Positions 22,741 to 33,204 of a stretch of DNA of 64,000 bases are shown here, in pieces. Made by a program: the position numbers and the translations under genes. Every line of letters starts with the position of its first letter. Position 1 is the stretch's first letter. Under the pieces are notes generated by a model, which saw only the letters and a program-made list of their open reading frames with translations, was not told the DNA's origin and searched no databases. Source of the stretch: Hyaloperonospora brassicae (Eukaryota; Oomycota; Peronosporomycetes; Peronosporales; Peronosporaceae); the NCBI GenBank assembly GCA_947650285.1, contig CANTFL010001451.1, positions 1-64,000 of the forward strand, written 5' to 3'.

Positions 22741-24224
22741 ATGCAGGACGAGAAGGAGTACGTGTTTGTGCTGACGAAGAAGACGACGGGCGCCCCGCAA
22801 GCGCGTGGCGTGCCACAGGAGGTAGTCAAGTCTCTGGGCGAGGCGACGTCGACCACGACGTCTCCGTGCGAGAGCGCGACGTTTGGCGACTCGGACGACA
22901 GCGTCGAACTGGCACAAGAAGAACGGGAAGACGATGCGGAGCTGGACGACTCGGTCGAGCTGGACGCGATGCCAGTGGCGCTGCCGTTTCTGCCCGCAAT
23001 GGACGCCTCGACCCAGATCACGGTCCACGATGGCTACAGTGAAGCCATCATGGACGCCCAGCACGCGCTGGACTCGCGTCTGTTGGCGTACTCGCAGTAC
23101 CAGCAAATGGTACGTAGAGGAGTGCGCAAGAGGAAGTTGGGGTGGGGCTGGATGTGGAACGAGAGCGGCGGCGTAACGGAACTGCTGTGTTGTTGATGGG
23201 AATGTTTTTTTCTCTGCTTTTTGCTGTGCTCTAGGCCCGACCGAAGGAGGTGCTACTGACGCCACGACGGCCTAAGACGGAGCAGTTTGTGATGACAGCG
23301 AGACCTGCGGTGGTCGATCGCCCGGTCACTGTCTGCATGGGCTGGCAGCGTGTATCCAACATTGACTCGAGCAGCCGCGACCTGCTGCGTGCGCTGGAAG
23401 AGGACGGCGTGTCGTACGAGCCGCATGACACGGCCTACAGCGTCAAGTATCTAGCGCCTGTGCTACCGTTTGGCGACTGTCTTTTCCTGTCGATGGAGCA
23501 GCTGCTTTTGTACACGGAAGAGTGTGAGCCTCTCTCGCCGGAAGGGATCCGCCAAGTGGCTACCAAGTTCTTCCTTGCTCACTACGATTCCAGCACCTCG
23601 GACGAGCAGCAAAAGATCAACAAAGCTATTCAGAATCTGTACTATCCGACGTTGAAAGGTGGGTGGGGTGTCAGCCCAGTGCAGACGCGACGGTTTGTCG
23701 CGCGTCGGAGTGATAAGAAAATGCTGCTGGACAAGTGTGCCGATCTGCAGACGAGAGGCTACTCGTGGGGAAAAGCTGCAGAGGCCGTGTACACGTCGTA
23801 CGCACAGCCGATTGTAGACGCGCACTCTTACTGCGACTACATGACGGTGGGCCGGGGCGAGAACACGCACTTCCTCGTCGGTCTGAACTACACTGACCGT
23901 GGGCTTATTTCTGTGGACAATGACCCTGACAGTTCGCGCGTGGCATGGGGTGATGATTTCGTTCTGGAGGCGCTAGCGACTGCGTATCAGCGTGACATCT
24001 TCGTCGTGTTAGTAGGATGTGGCAAGATGTTTTTCCTGCCCCACCGACCCCGCGGCGAGGTCGGCTTGCAGCAGAGCACGATCTGTCACTCGAAGGGCCA
24101 TGCGCCGTGGTTTTTGCTCATGCGATTGACTGGTAGCGACCGAGGCGGTGATCACTACGAACCGATGCTGTGCGAGCGACTGCGTGGTGATGGATCGCCA
24201 GAGTTCGGCTCTATCGGTGACTGA
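22741..24224 (+). CDS. OTU-like cysteine protease (deubiquitinase family)
   Basis: Two exons: 22741–23109 and 23235–24224. The 125-bp intron has a GTACGT donor and a CTCTAG acceptor and is phase 0, giving 452 residues. Residues 1–120 are acidic and low in complexity. From about residue 195 the sequence has OTU features: LPFGDCLFLSMEQLL with the D204–C205 pair (catalytic Cys), a middle segment FVLEALATAYQRDIFVVLV, and GGDHYEPML near the end with the catalytic His at about 430. OTU enzymes cleave ubiquitin or ubiquitin-like conjugates; the substrate here cannot be read. An earlier in-frame GTG is not used because ATG 22741 is the first Met. The match rests on catalytic motifs, so a divergent papain-like relative is possible. 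Confidence 0.75.
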
Positions 24225-24239
24225 TGACATCGACCAGAA

Positions 24240-24740
24240 CAGTGTATTTGGATGTTGAAGGCGCTAAGACTTCTACGCTTACGCAACGCTTCGCCGTAAC
24301 TCGATAGTAATATCACCACCGTGTATCATTCCCCGGTGTTTGCCAGGTATCATCAGTGAATGGCATCAGTGGTGACATCAGTGGATGGACCTGTGAGACA
24401 GGAGGAGTACGAAAGGGGAATGTTTCGAGCAGTTCATCCATCAACTTGCAGCACTCTTTGCGAATCGGACCTGCACGCAGTCTCACCGTTTCATTCAACA
24501 GACTTAAGCGTAGAACACAGCATCATGCGTGAGGGTAAAACTTGAACGCAGCAGGTAGCGACATCAGTTCACTTTCTGCAGTCCATCTTATGAACCAAGG
24601 CCGCCCATATCTCAGAGTCCAAACGACTGACTTGCCGGGCAGATAGGTAGACAGACAAGCGCGTCTGCCCTCAACAAGTCCAGCAGGTGCAAAATACAAG
24701 CGTCGTCTTCTGTCAGATCTGCCGCCTGCGCGTTCGACCG
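24240..24740. other. Intergenic between convergent genes
   Basis: About 500 bp between the convergent OTU-like gene and the ATP-synthase-subunit-like gene. No ORF of note. A palindromic-looking CATCAGTG run lies at 24350–24385. Confidence 0.5.
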
Positions 24741-24744
24741 GCGC

Positions 24745-25293
24745 CTAGTTCCCAAGCGTCTCCAGGCTTTTCTCCCACTTGTCAAGGTTGCCCGGGAGCT
24801 TCGACCACTCGTCGAACTCGTCGTCGAAAAGCGACGGAATGGACGTCGAGTTCGACGTCACGTTGGAAGCTGCACAAATGTACACAAACGTACACAAATG
24901 ACACGTGAGCAGCTACGATCACCACTTCTCACCGGCTACCACCAACCAGTCAGTACACGTACCACCAACATGCTCCTCAACCTCCTTCTTCTTCGAGGAC
25001 GGCTTGAGCTTGAACAGCATAATGAGCGTCGCGTATGCGCCCAAAGTAGCCAACACGATCTGGAACGCAATGAACCGAAACAAAACCCGTCAATGACCAA
25101 CAACAGTTCTCCGCGTCCACCCGACACAAGAGAGTCAACGTACGTGGTAGTCTTTCGGCAGGTAGTGGCGGACCTTGGCCTCCAGACTGCCCTCGGGAGG
25201 AGGTGGGCCTTGGCTCATCAGGCGAGACGGCGCGGGCGCACGACGGCCCACAGGGGTCGTCCCGGTCACAACTTTCTTCACGAGGCTTAGCAT
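24745..25293 (-). CDS. Mitochondrial ATP synthase membrane subunit k / DAPIT-like small protein
   Basis: A three-exon gene of 123 codons not visible as a single ORF: exons 25293–25144, 25059–24963 and 24869–24745. Introns have GTACGT donors and CCAG/GCAG acceptors; phases 0 then 1 join without stops. Residues 1–45 are basic (MLSLVKKVVTGTTPVGRRAP), resembling a mitochondrial presequence. One hydrophobic helix follows (IVLATLGAYATLIMLFKLKP), then a lysine patch, then an acidic tail SLFDDEFDEWSKLPGNLDKW. The helix and following KLKPSSKK closely resemble ATP synthase subunit k (DAPIT/USMG5; Atp19 in yeast), which helps hold ATP synthase dimers. The long N- and C-terminal extensions are unlike the ~60-residue animal protein. 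It lies about 200 bp downstream of the phosphodiesterase stop, same strand. Confidence 0.65.
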
Positions 25294-25491
25294 CTTGTCG
25301 TATGAGAAAAACACGAAGGGGGGTACGGATGGGGTACAACGGACGGGGTACGAAAACGAAACGAGAGGTCGAAAACAGAGGAAGGGGTCCAGCGCGTGTG
25401 ATTGGCGAAGCGCACCGTCGTACCTACACGGACGATCACGGTGCCGCTTTCTGATCTCATTAATTTAGACTACCTACCTACCTATCCTACG

Positions 25492-28115
25492 CTACTCAAG
25501 GGCAGAGGCACCTCTGCCTGCTGCTGCGTCGTCTGCTGCTGCGTCGTCTGCTTGATCGTCCCAAGCATCCGCAGCCAGTGACGACGACGACTGCGTCGCG
25601 TAGATCTGACGCTGCCAGTGCGCCAAGTTCGCGTCCAGCTGCTCCACGCAGTGACCCAATCGCGCACTGGGCAGCAGACTCAGCGAGAGAATGAGCGGTC
25701 GAACGATACCAATGATGAATCCTGCCTGCATCTTCTCCAGTGGAATCGGCTGCTTGCGATCGTAGCCAATACTCACGGGCAGCAATAGCTCGCGCTCCTT
25801 GTCGCCTTGCTGGTAGAATTCCTGTTTGATGCGGTCCGCCCAGACGAGGTAGATGTGCAGCGGCTTGGTCGGATTCGACACGTCCGCAGTGTGCAGCGCC
25901 ATCTGCAGCACCAGTCGCTCATCGTTCGGGTCTGCGTGATTCCAGCCTTCTCGAGTCGATCTGTGTGAAAGAGGAAGCAAGCAGCTGTCAGAGTCGCTGG
26001 CTGCGCAGCATCGAAGTCGGCAGATGCAGCGCACCTTTTCACGAGGTTGTCCAGCTTGCCCAAGCACGCAGAGTGTACGCTGTTGTCGGTCGCCAACACC
26101 ATGTCAGTGATCACGCTGCGAGTCTATGGCAACACACATAGCACGGAGGTCAGTGTCTGTGGCTCATTCAGCGGTACTCAGTGCTTCCTGTACCTCTCGC
26201 TGCTCGGTCTTTGTCAGACCCTGAAGAATGTTGCATCGGGGGTTCTTCATCAATTGAAAGGCCAATGCACAGTGCATGTGCTCAAGTGGAGAGCTGTACA
26301 CGTATCGGGCAGCCACGTCGTCGTTGATAGCGATATGAAAATTGTTGCTGTAACTTGTATGACCCTGATGAATGTCATGAAGCACTCGAAAATGCTCAGA
26401 CAATGACGGACCATTGGCGAGCAAACTCTCGAGACATGTGGCACTTACGACATCGTGTATAATGGCAGCTAATAGTGCCGTGCACTTGGTGCGTTCCGTC
26501 AGCAAGCTGCCCAAGTTTCCTACGGTCAGAAAGTGGTGCAGCGTTTGGGCGACGTCTGCTGCGTGTTCAGCTGCAGTCGAACGATCATAGCAACGAAGCA
26601 ATGTATGGTTAGCGCGGGACAAGAAGGAAAGCTTACAAGGACCGTACCGTTGTGGTACGGGTGGCCGTAATACCTGCGCTGGACACTGCAATGAATCACG
26701 ATGAGGTAAATGGTGAGCAATGGTGACGCAAGGCCGGAACATCAACGGAGGAACTTACTGCTGCAAGAACGATGTAACGCGCGCTTTCGAGGTCCTAAAA
26801 TGAGAGCAGAAATCGTACTGCTCTAGTAGTGCATTACCGACGATGCACAATGCCTGACCCGGAACAGCCGCCGTGATCTAGTCAAATGAGCAATCAGAGA
26901 GACCAACGTGGGCGACAAGCGGTGACAAGAGCGCCCTACCGCAAAGACGTCAAAGTCCCAGGCGTCAATCTTGGCGATCTCCTGCTCAACAGCAAGCAGG
27001 GTGGACGGGTTCGTGATTTCCGGGCATTCTTCGATCGAAAACAGGCGGTATGCGTGATCTTCCGGCTTTCGGATCTGTGCCAGTACATTGCTCCAGCAGC
27101 GGGCTGCGATTCCTTTGTCGTCGCCGACGCTCTTGCTGCGTTTTGCACTGTCGCCACACTCGGACTGGTACATGGCTACCAAACAGCGGCGAAGCATGCT
27201 CGTTCGATGCAGTGCTGTGCGGAACGTCTTGGCGCCCTCAGATTCATGGAGAAAGTGTTGGATGAAGAAGTGCTGCATGTTCTCGTCAAACACGTGCGAG
27301 TGTGCGTCAAAGAGCTTCTGCACGGTGTTCTTGACGCTTCGCTTGCCCCACGTCAAGCTCATGCTCTCCAATGCACGAATAAAGCCGTGCAAGATCTGGT
27401 CAAGTTCCTTGCGCTGCACCTCAGCCTCGCCGCGTTCACTGGCGCAGGCGTGTTGCTGCAGTTTGCGGAGCAGGGCGACAGCGTACATGATGGACCCGTC
27501 GTTCGTGCAGTCACTGGACGTCGTTTCACATTGGCTTGTCGCACGTACTGGCGGACCTCCCGTGCTGTCGCTTGGACGTTCCAGCGCGTGAGACTCGCCG
27601 TCTGCACTGAACCCATCGGCGCCGTCGTCGTCCTCTTCTTCGACTGCGCGAGCAGCCGCCTCGACAGCTCCTTCGGTCTCCGCCGCTGCGCCCGCTTCGC
27701 TCTCGACCGCCGACGTGTTCATAACGCGCAGAGATGCCTGCAAGATACTCCGCGTCAACGCCAAGAGACGCAACGGCGCCATGCGGAGTCGACGGGCGGC
27801 AGGGAGGACAGAGGGCTCAGACGGCAGCTCCTTGTGCACTGGAGCCTCGTCATGTGGGGCGGAACACGGCACTGTCGACGACATGTTGGCAGAAGAGACA
27901 CGCGCGTCGTCGAAACCGCCAGTCGTCGATGCAGCTGGAGATGAGGCACTGGAACTGCTACCGCTGCTGCTGCTGCTACGGCTGTTGCTGCTGCTCTCGC
28001 TGCTGCTGCTACTGCGGGCAGTCGTCGCGGATTGGCTCCCGAGACGACGTCGGGCAAGTGCTGCTATTGAGTGCAGCAGCGTCTGGCGCTTGTGGTCTTT
28101 GGCTTCAGTTCCCAT
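25492..28115 (-). CDS. 3′,5′-cyclic nucleotide phosphodiesterase, class I
   Basis: Hydrolyses cAMP and/or cGMP. Seven exons on the minus strand: 28115–26940, 26794–26759 (36 nt), 26678–26648 (31 nt), 26570–26449, 26364–26194, 26123–26035, 25960–25492. All phases agree and give 697 residues. The N-terminal ~270 residues are low complexity (Ser runs, acidic stretches). WDFDVF (about 389) starts the catalytic domain. Metal ligands: YHNAEHAADV (H413, N414, H417), IIHDVGH (H453, D454, H457) and HTADVSNP (D568). LGKLDNLV and KMQAGFI, the family glutamine region, follow. The tail is Ala/Asp-rich. I chose ATG 28115; an in-frame ATG at 28208 would add 31 residues. No GAF, PAS or membrane segment is seen, so it is probably soluble. 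Cyclic-nucleotide preference cannot be read. Confidence 0.9.
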
Positions 28116-28129
28116 GGCAGCAGATAGCC

Positions 28130-29180
28130 AAGAGACACACTGGTAGTGGTGATGGCTGCTAAACGTCCGACCCGTCGTCTGCTCGCGTTCGTTACTCGAC
28201 GACGTCATCGTCCGCTGCTGCTCGTCGTCGGGCGGTCGGGGCGCGCTGCAACCGCCCGAGAGCGCGCGCGGTTCCGTTGTCTCGTGCTCGCGCTCCAGTC
28301 GCTCGGCGGCAGCAATGGGGGGCAGGACTCGCGTCGCGCTTAGATCGCACGCCCCCTCCTCCGCCTCCTCCGCCTCCTCCGCCTCCAGTGGCGCCAGGCG
28401 CGGCGGCGACAGTCTCGTCGTTCGGATCACTGTCTATTTATAACTGGCGCGGAGCAAAAGCACAACTGGCCACGGCGAAGCATAACGGCTCGCGCGCCGG
28501 CAAACCGTCGCATGTTTTCGCCGTCATTTCGACTGCGAGTTCGAGTTTCCGCGCGAGTTCTGCTGCTTTTCTTGCCTCCAGATCGCCCGCCCGCGTGTGT
28601 GTGTGTATGTGTGCCGTCTGTCTGTCTGACTGACTGACTGTCGCTCGGTCCATCCGTCTGTCCGTTCGTCCGCCCGTTCGCGACGACTGACGACTGCACA
28701 CGGAAATCAGCACTCGAGGCCCGTGCAGGTTTTTACTGCAAGTGGACTGACTGCAGACGACAAATGCGTCGGCAGTCGCCGAGTCGATCGGTGACGGTAT
28801 AGACCGACCTGCGTGCTCCGACTGGACTAAGTGTGACTGCTGTGGCATGAGACGGAGGCGACGCGAGCGATCGCTCGGGGAAGAGATTGGCTGACGTCAT
28901 GCGATCCGTCAGGAAGAGCTGAAGAGGAAGAAGAGGAAGAAGAGGAAGGAGAGAGAGAGAGCATGCGCACGTGCATCCATCCAGCAGTAATCGGTAATCC
29001 TTTATTTTCGAATAATGAAGCGACGACGACCAAACAGTCAAAGCCAGCGAGCGATCTCGACTCTGCTAGAGCTCAACGGTTTCGCAAGTGCTCATCACGT
29101 CGCCGGTAAGGATATGTGAGTTCGCCGCGCCCGCTGACAAGTCGGTCCCCTTGTCTCCGCAATCCTGAAACGGTGTCAAC
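28130..29180. other. Upstream region of the phosphodiesterase gene with low-complexity DNA
   Basis: Contains a CCTCCG hexamer run (28353–28386), GT repeats (28594–28615) merging into CTGT/CTGA tetramers (28616–28640), and a purine run of GAAGAG/GAGA units (28914–28965). No gene is supported. The PDE 5′ leader probably lies in the first part. Confidence 0.6.
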
Positions 29181-29191
29181 ATCCTTTGGTC

Positions 29192-29903
29192 CTAAGCGTG
29201 TTGAGCAGCCTTGGCACGAAGCGCAGCGTAGTACGCTTTCATCTCCTCACGCTTCATCAACGCGCGACGGTGCGTGCCCAGCTGTAGATCGACCATGGAA
29301 CACATAGAGGAGAGACACAAGTGCACACACACGACCACAACAAGCCGACATTAGCACCACGATCTCGTTCCCTGCTACTCCTGCTGCTGCTGCTGCATGA
29401 CAAACTGAGTCTGCCCCTTCGTCCGTAGACAGTCGAGATCGCTGCTGCTGTATACGTACGCGCTTCTTCGAGAACTTGTAGATACGCTTCTCAGCTGACG
29501 AGCCACCGCTCTTGATCATATCCAGGATGCGCTTCTCGTACGGCATGAGGCCGACCACCTCGCGCACGATCTCACGCACGAGTTTCGTCTTCTTGCCGGC
29601 ACGCTGTGCAGCACATAACCCCATCAGGTCAATCACATAGACTCTCGTTAGCGCATTGCAGTTGCATTCGTGTCGCTTTGCTGTGCTCAATGCAATCGTC
29701 AGACTGCCCATAACGTCTGGCGGCCAGGGCATTGCTTCGCACACGCGGCCACCAGTCGATTCGACGCCCACAAGTGAGCACAGCAATTTGCGTAACAAGC
29801 GACAGACACTTACTCCCTTACGAGAAGCAGGACGGGGCGCCACTGGCTTCTTGTTGACAGGGTACCCCTTGTTCAGGCCCACGGCGATTCCTGTAGACGA
29901 CAT
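29192..29903 (-). CDS. RPL36: 60S ribosomal protein L36 (eL36)
   Basis: Three exons on the minus strand: 29903–29814, 29603–29460 and 29281–29192, giving 107 residues, the usual eL36 length. Both introns are phase 0 with GTAAGT/GTACGT donors and CAG acceptors. The N-terminus GIAVGLNKGYPV and the central KLVREIVREVVGLMPYEKRI are hallmark eL36 sequence. The C-terminus LGTHRRALMKREEM, followed by an Ala-rich helix, is also typical. The protein sits on the solvent side of the large ribosomal subunit. The start MSSTG is preceded in frame by MSLFGSNIIP, but family alignment supports ATG 29903. Confidence 0.95.
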
Positions 29904-29904
29904 G

Positions 29905-30895
29905 GGGATGATATTGCTTCCGAAAAGACTCAAAGAACCGAACTAAATGCTCGCTCAGCATGCACGCATCGGCTGGTCCATTGGGTGGTCGCCGCGCTGA
30001 GCGTCCGACAAAGTACGAATCGAGCGGTTCACATGACCGGTCCGGCGAAATGGACCGTCCAGACATGGCTGCCAAATCTGATTCGGACAAACACGCGGAC
30101 ACAAAAAACGCGTGCGCTGCAGAAACTCGAGGCATTCGAAGGACGACGAGAAGCAGGTGTCTTTTAGCGCCCACGAGAGTGTCCTTTTGTAACGCGTGAA
30201 CGTCGTGTTTTGGAACCTGTGAGCGTCGTATTTTGGAACGTGTGAGCGTATTTTGGAACCTGTGAGCGTATTTTGGAACATGACAGCGTCACGAAGAGCT
30301 AGACAAAGTGCTTTTTCGAACTCGACCATCTCTTGCTCGCACGCGCGGCATGTAATCTTCCTTTCGCGTGGTAGGCACGAGCAAGTCTTCGCACCGATTT
30401 GGTCGTATCAGAAACAAGGCCCAGAGTGTCAATACCAACCATGTGCAGAGTCGCTGCCAACATCGTGGTACGCTGGCACCCAAACTTTCCTTTGCTTACT
30501 TCCGATCATCATCCGTCCCCGCCATCATCTTGACCCTCTCCAATCGACCACTTCGACGCGGACGGCTGTTTCCCCGTTCAAACACGCACGTGTCTTCCTG
30601 ATTGGGCAAAACAGCCGTCGCATGACATCACGAAGGCGCAGCGCCTGACGTACGTCGTCGTCCTGCCCAATCTTTTGCCGCGTGACCTTTCAACCCACTG
30701 GCCGCCAACGCCATCGCTACGCACTGCTCCTATCACGAGCAGACAGCGATTGACCTCTCGCTCACTCGAGCAATCCACTCACATCTGCATTTGCCGGTTC
30801 TCCAGCACCAACCAACCAGCCCACCAGTCCATCACCTCTTGTGCCCTTCTCGCTCTCTCGCTCTCTCTCTTCCTCATCTGTCCTGACGTCGCTCA
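29905..30895. other. Intergenic between RPL36 and the desaturase gene (divergent)
   Basis: A 1-kb region between two divergently transcribed genes, so it should carry both promoters. A pyrimidine-rich stretch (CTTCTCGCTCTCTCGCTCTCTC and more, 30846–30880) lies just before the desaturase ATG. A short tandem array occupies 30185–30290. No gene is supported. Confidence 0.5.
30185..30290. repeat. Minisatellite of ~20–23-bp units
   Basis: TTTTGGAAC recurs at 30208, 30231, 30251 and 30271, each followed by CTGTGAGCGT-like sequence. A degenerate fifth unit (TTTTGTAACGCGTGAACG) starts at 30185. Spacing is 23, 23, 20 and 20 bp. Confidence 0.9.
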
Positions 30896-30898
30896 GCA

Positions 30899-32095
30899 AT
30901 GGCAATCCTCAAGCCCGACTCAGAGTCCCCGTTGACACGAGCGGCCGCGAGCGAAGCCAAGCAGCACCAACTGGCTGCCGCTGGCTACAAGCACGTCGAG
31001 GGCTGCCCCGCGCCTCTGCCGCTCGAGCTGCCGCACTTTTCGCTGCGGGACCTGCGGGCCGCCGTCCCCGCGCACTGCTTTGAGCGCTCGTTCGCAACGT
31101 CCATGTACTACCTCGTGAAGAACGTGCTCACGTGTGCCGCGCTCGCGTACGCAGCGACGTTTGTGGACCGCGCAGGCGCCGCAGCGTACGTCCTCTGGCC
31201 CGTCTACTGGTTCTTCCAAGGCAGTTACCTCACGGGCATTTGGGTCCTGGCGCACGAGTGCGGCCACCAGTCGTTCTGCGCGAGCGAACCGGTGAACAAT
31301 GTCCTGGGCCTTGTGCTCCACTCGGCGCTCCTCGTGCCGTACCACAGCTGGCGCATCTCGCACCGCAAGCACCACGCGAACACCGGCAGCTGCGAGAACG
31401 ACGAGGTGTTTGTCCCGGCCACGCGCTCGGCCGTCACGGGCTCGTGGAACCAGGTGCTGGAAGACTCGCCGCTGTACCAGCTCTACCGGATCGCGTCCAT
31501 GCTCGTCGTGGGGTGGATGCCGGGGTACCTCTTTTTCAATGCCACAGGGCCGGCAAAGTACGAGGGCAAAGCGCGGAGCCACTTTAACCCCTTCTCGGCT
31601 CTCTACGCGGACCGCGAGCGGTGGATGATCGTGCTCAGTGACGTGGGCCTCGTGCTCGCGCTCGCGGGCCTGGCGGCCTTAGTGCACGCGCTGTCGCTCG
31701 TTGCAATGGTCAAGCTCTACTTTGTGCCCTACGTGGTCGTCAACGCCTACCTCGTGCTCATCACGTTCCTCCAGCACACGGACACGTACATTCCGCACTT
31801 TCGCGAGGGCGAGTGGAACTGGCTGCGCGGGGCCATGTGCACGGTCGACCGCTCCTTTGGTCCGTACTTGGACTCGGTGGTGCACCACATTGTGGACACG
31901 CACGTGTGCCACCACGTGTTTTCCAAGATGCCGTTCTACCACTGCGAAGAGGCCACGAACGCCATGAAGCCCGTGCTGGGCAAGTTCTACCTGAAAGACA
32001 CGACGCCTGCTCCGCTGGCGGTGTGGCGGTCGTACAAACACTGCAAGTTTGTCGAGGACGACGGCGAGATTGTCTTTTACAAGAATGAGTTGTAA
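30899..32095 (+). CDS. FAD2: Δ12 (omega-6) fatty acid desaturase
   Basis: Converts oleoyl to linoleoyl chains in the ER membrane, the entry to oomycete polyunsaturated lipids. Intronless, 398 residues, the normal FAD2 length. The three histidine boxes are intact: HECGH (119–123), HRKHH (155–159) and HVCHH (335–339). Hydrophobic spans lie at about 75–117, 130–147, 245–270 and 275–292. The N-terminus (KHVEGCPAPLPLELPHFSLR) and TYIPHFREGEWNWLRGA are strongly typical of oomycete Δ12 enzymes. No ER retrieval motif is obvious (ends FYKNEL). GC at third codon positions is high compared with the surrounding spacer. ω3-desaturase activity is the main alternative in this family, but overall similarity favours Δ12. 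Confidence 0.92.
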   Translation: MAILKPDSESPLTRAAASEAKQHQLAAAGYKHVEGCPAPLPLELPHFSLRDLRAAVPAHCFERSFATSMYYLVKNVLTCAALAYAATFVDRAGAAAYVLWPVYWFFQGSYLTGIWVLAHECGHQSFCASEPVNNVLGLVLHSALLVPYHSWRISHRKHHANTGSCENDEVFVPATRSAVTGSWNQVLEDSPLYQLYRIASMLVVGWMPGYLFFNATGPAKYEGKARSHFNPFSALYADRERWMIVLSDVGLVLALAGLAALVHALSLVAMVKLYFVPYVVVNAYLVLITFLQHTDTYIPHFREGEWNWLRGAMCTVDRSFGPYLDSVVHHIVDTHVCHHVFSKMPFYHCEEATNAMKPVLGKFYLKDTTPAPLAVWRSYKHCKFVEDDGEIVFYKNEL

Positions 32096-32104
32096 GGCAT
32101 TGGC

Positions 32105-33190
32105 GTGTGGAGTACATGCCAAAGCGAGGGCGGAAGTGGTGGTGAATACGCCCGTGTTTCGTAGCAGATACTACGTAGACTGAATGAATTGCCGACTCGA
32201 TTACCGTTGCTATTGACATTGATGTGTTTCCGTACATACGTATCGATATGTCACGGGCGCTCGTAGCTCTTCTTCTGCTCCTTTTGTTTCTTGGTTTGTT
32301 TCTCGCTTGAGCCGTTACGAGACTCTGTTTGACAGTGGTCGACCGATAATGGGATGTCCAGTGTACCTCTCGCGCGTTCGGGCGCAGGAGACAGCACGTC
32401 ACCGTTCCTACCGTTTCGTTTCCTCACTGGAAGTGAGACTTCAGACGCGGCAGTTGTTACGCCTTGGAAAGAACGCTTCCCTGACGGAGGTCGGACCAGC
32501 CGCATTCGACATTGGCACGCCACCGAAACCGCGAGACCCGCCACTTTGCGGCTGTAAATCACTGCGAAACCCCTCGGTACGACGAGGGAGTTTCTGGATT
32601 CAAGGCATGGCCGCGACGATATGACCGTCGCACAAGTGGTCATACCGGAGATGTCCATCATCGCACTTCACTCATATGGCTTTGCCCGAAGTCCCTAAAG
32701 CTGACATCTTTTCTGATTCTCACGATTCAGAGCAGAATACGATCCCGACTGTATGTCGAGCACATTATCGGCTATCCCCATGACTTGACTTGGTCTTCAA
32801 CTCAGACAGTGCGAATGGTGTGGTGTTTCGTGACGGTCGTATAAATGTCCACAACACTGGAACAGTATCGTTGGGCACATCGAGAGCCACAGGGTGTCCC
32901 AGTAATCGCTGGCGCGTAGGTTGCAAACGTCTATCTGGCAGACAAGGACAACGCACTACGGTAACGAGTGCGTTCGTAGCAAAGAGCAACTGCAGATATC
33001 GCAGAGCTGTAGGCGACAAAAGGGAAGAGTCAAGCAAGATGTCCGTGGCAACCGAAAACGAAAGACGGCCGATGCGAGTTCATACAAGCTGTCGGTCTAT
33101 ATGTCTGTTCATACGTACAAACTACGATCGCAACGCTTTCGCTTACCGAACCCCAAACGTAGACGCTTAGGCTAAACGAGTCGCGACGGC
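32105..33190. other. Intergenic between convergent genes, no supported gene
   Basis: About 1.1 kb between the desaturase stop and the convergent NOP4-like gene. ORFs are short and lack motifs. Confidence 0.5.
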
Positions 33191-33204
33191 AGATAGGATT
33201 CGAC

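Noticed and set aside
26886..27944. 352-codon plus-strand ORF
   Set aside because: Lies wholly antisense to PDE exon 1. Its Cys/Arg-rich, low-complexity translation is a shadow of the minus-strand coding sequence.
30920..32402. Minus-strand and shifted-frame ORFs over the desaturase
   Set aside because: The GC-rich third positions of FAD2 keep other frames open. The histidine boxes prove the real frame.
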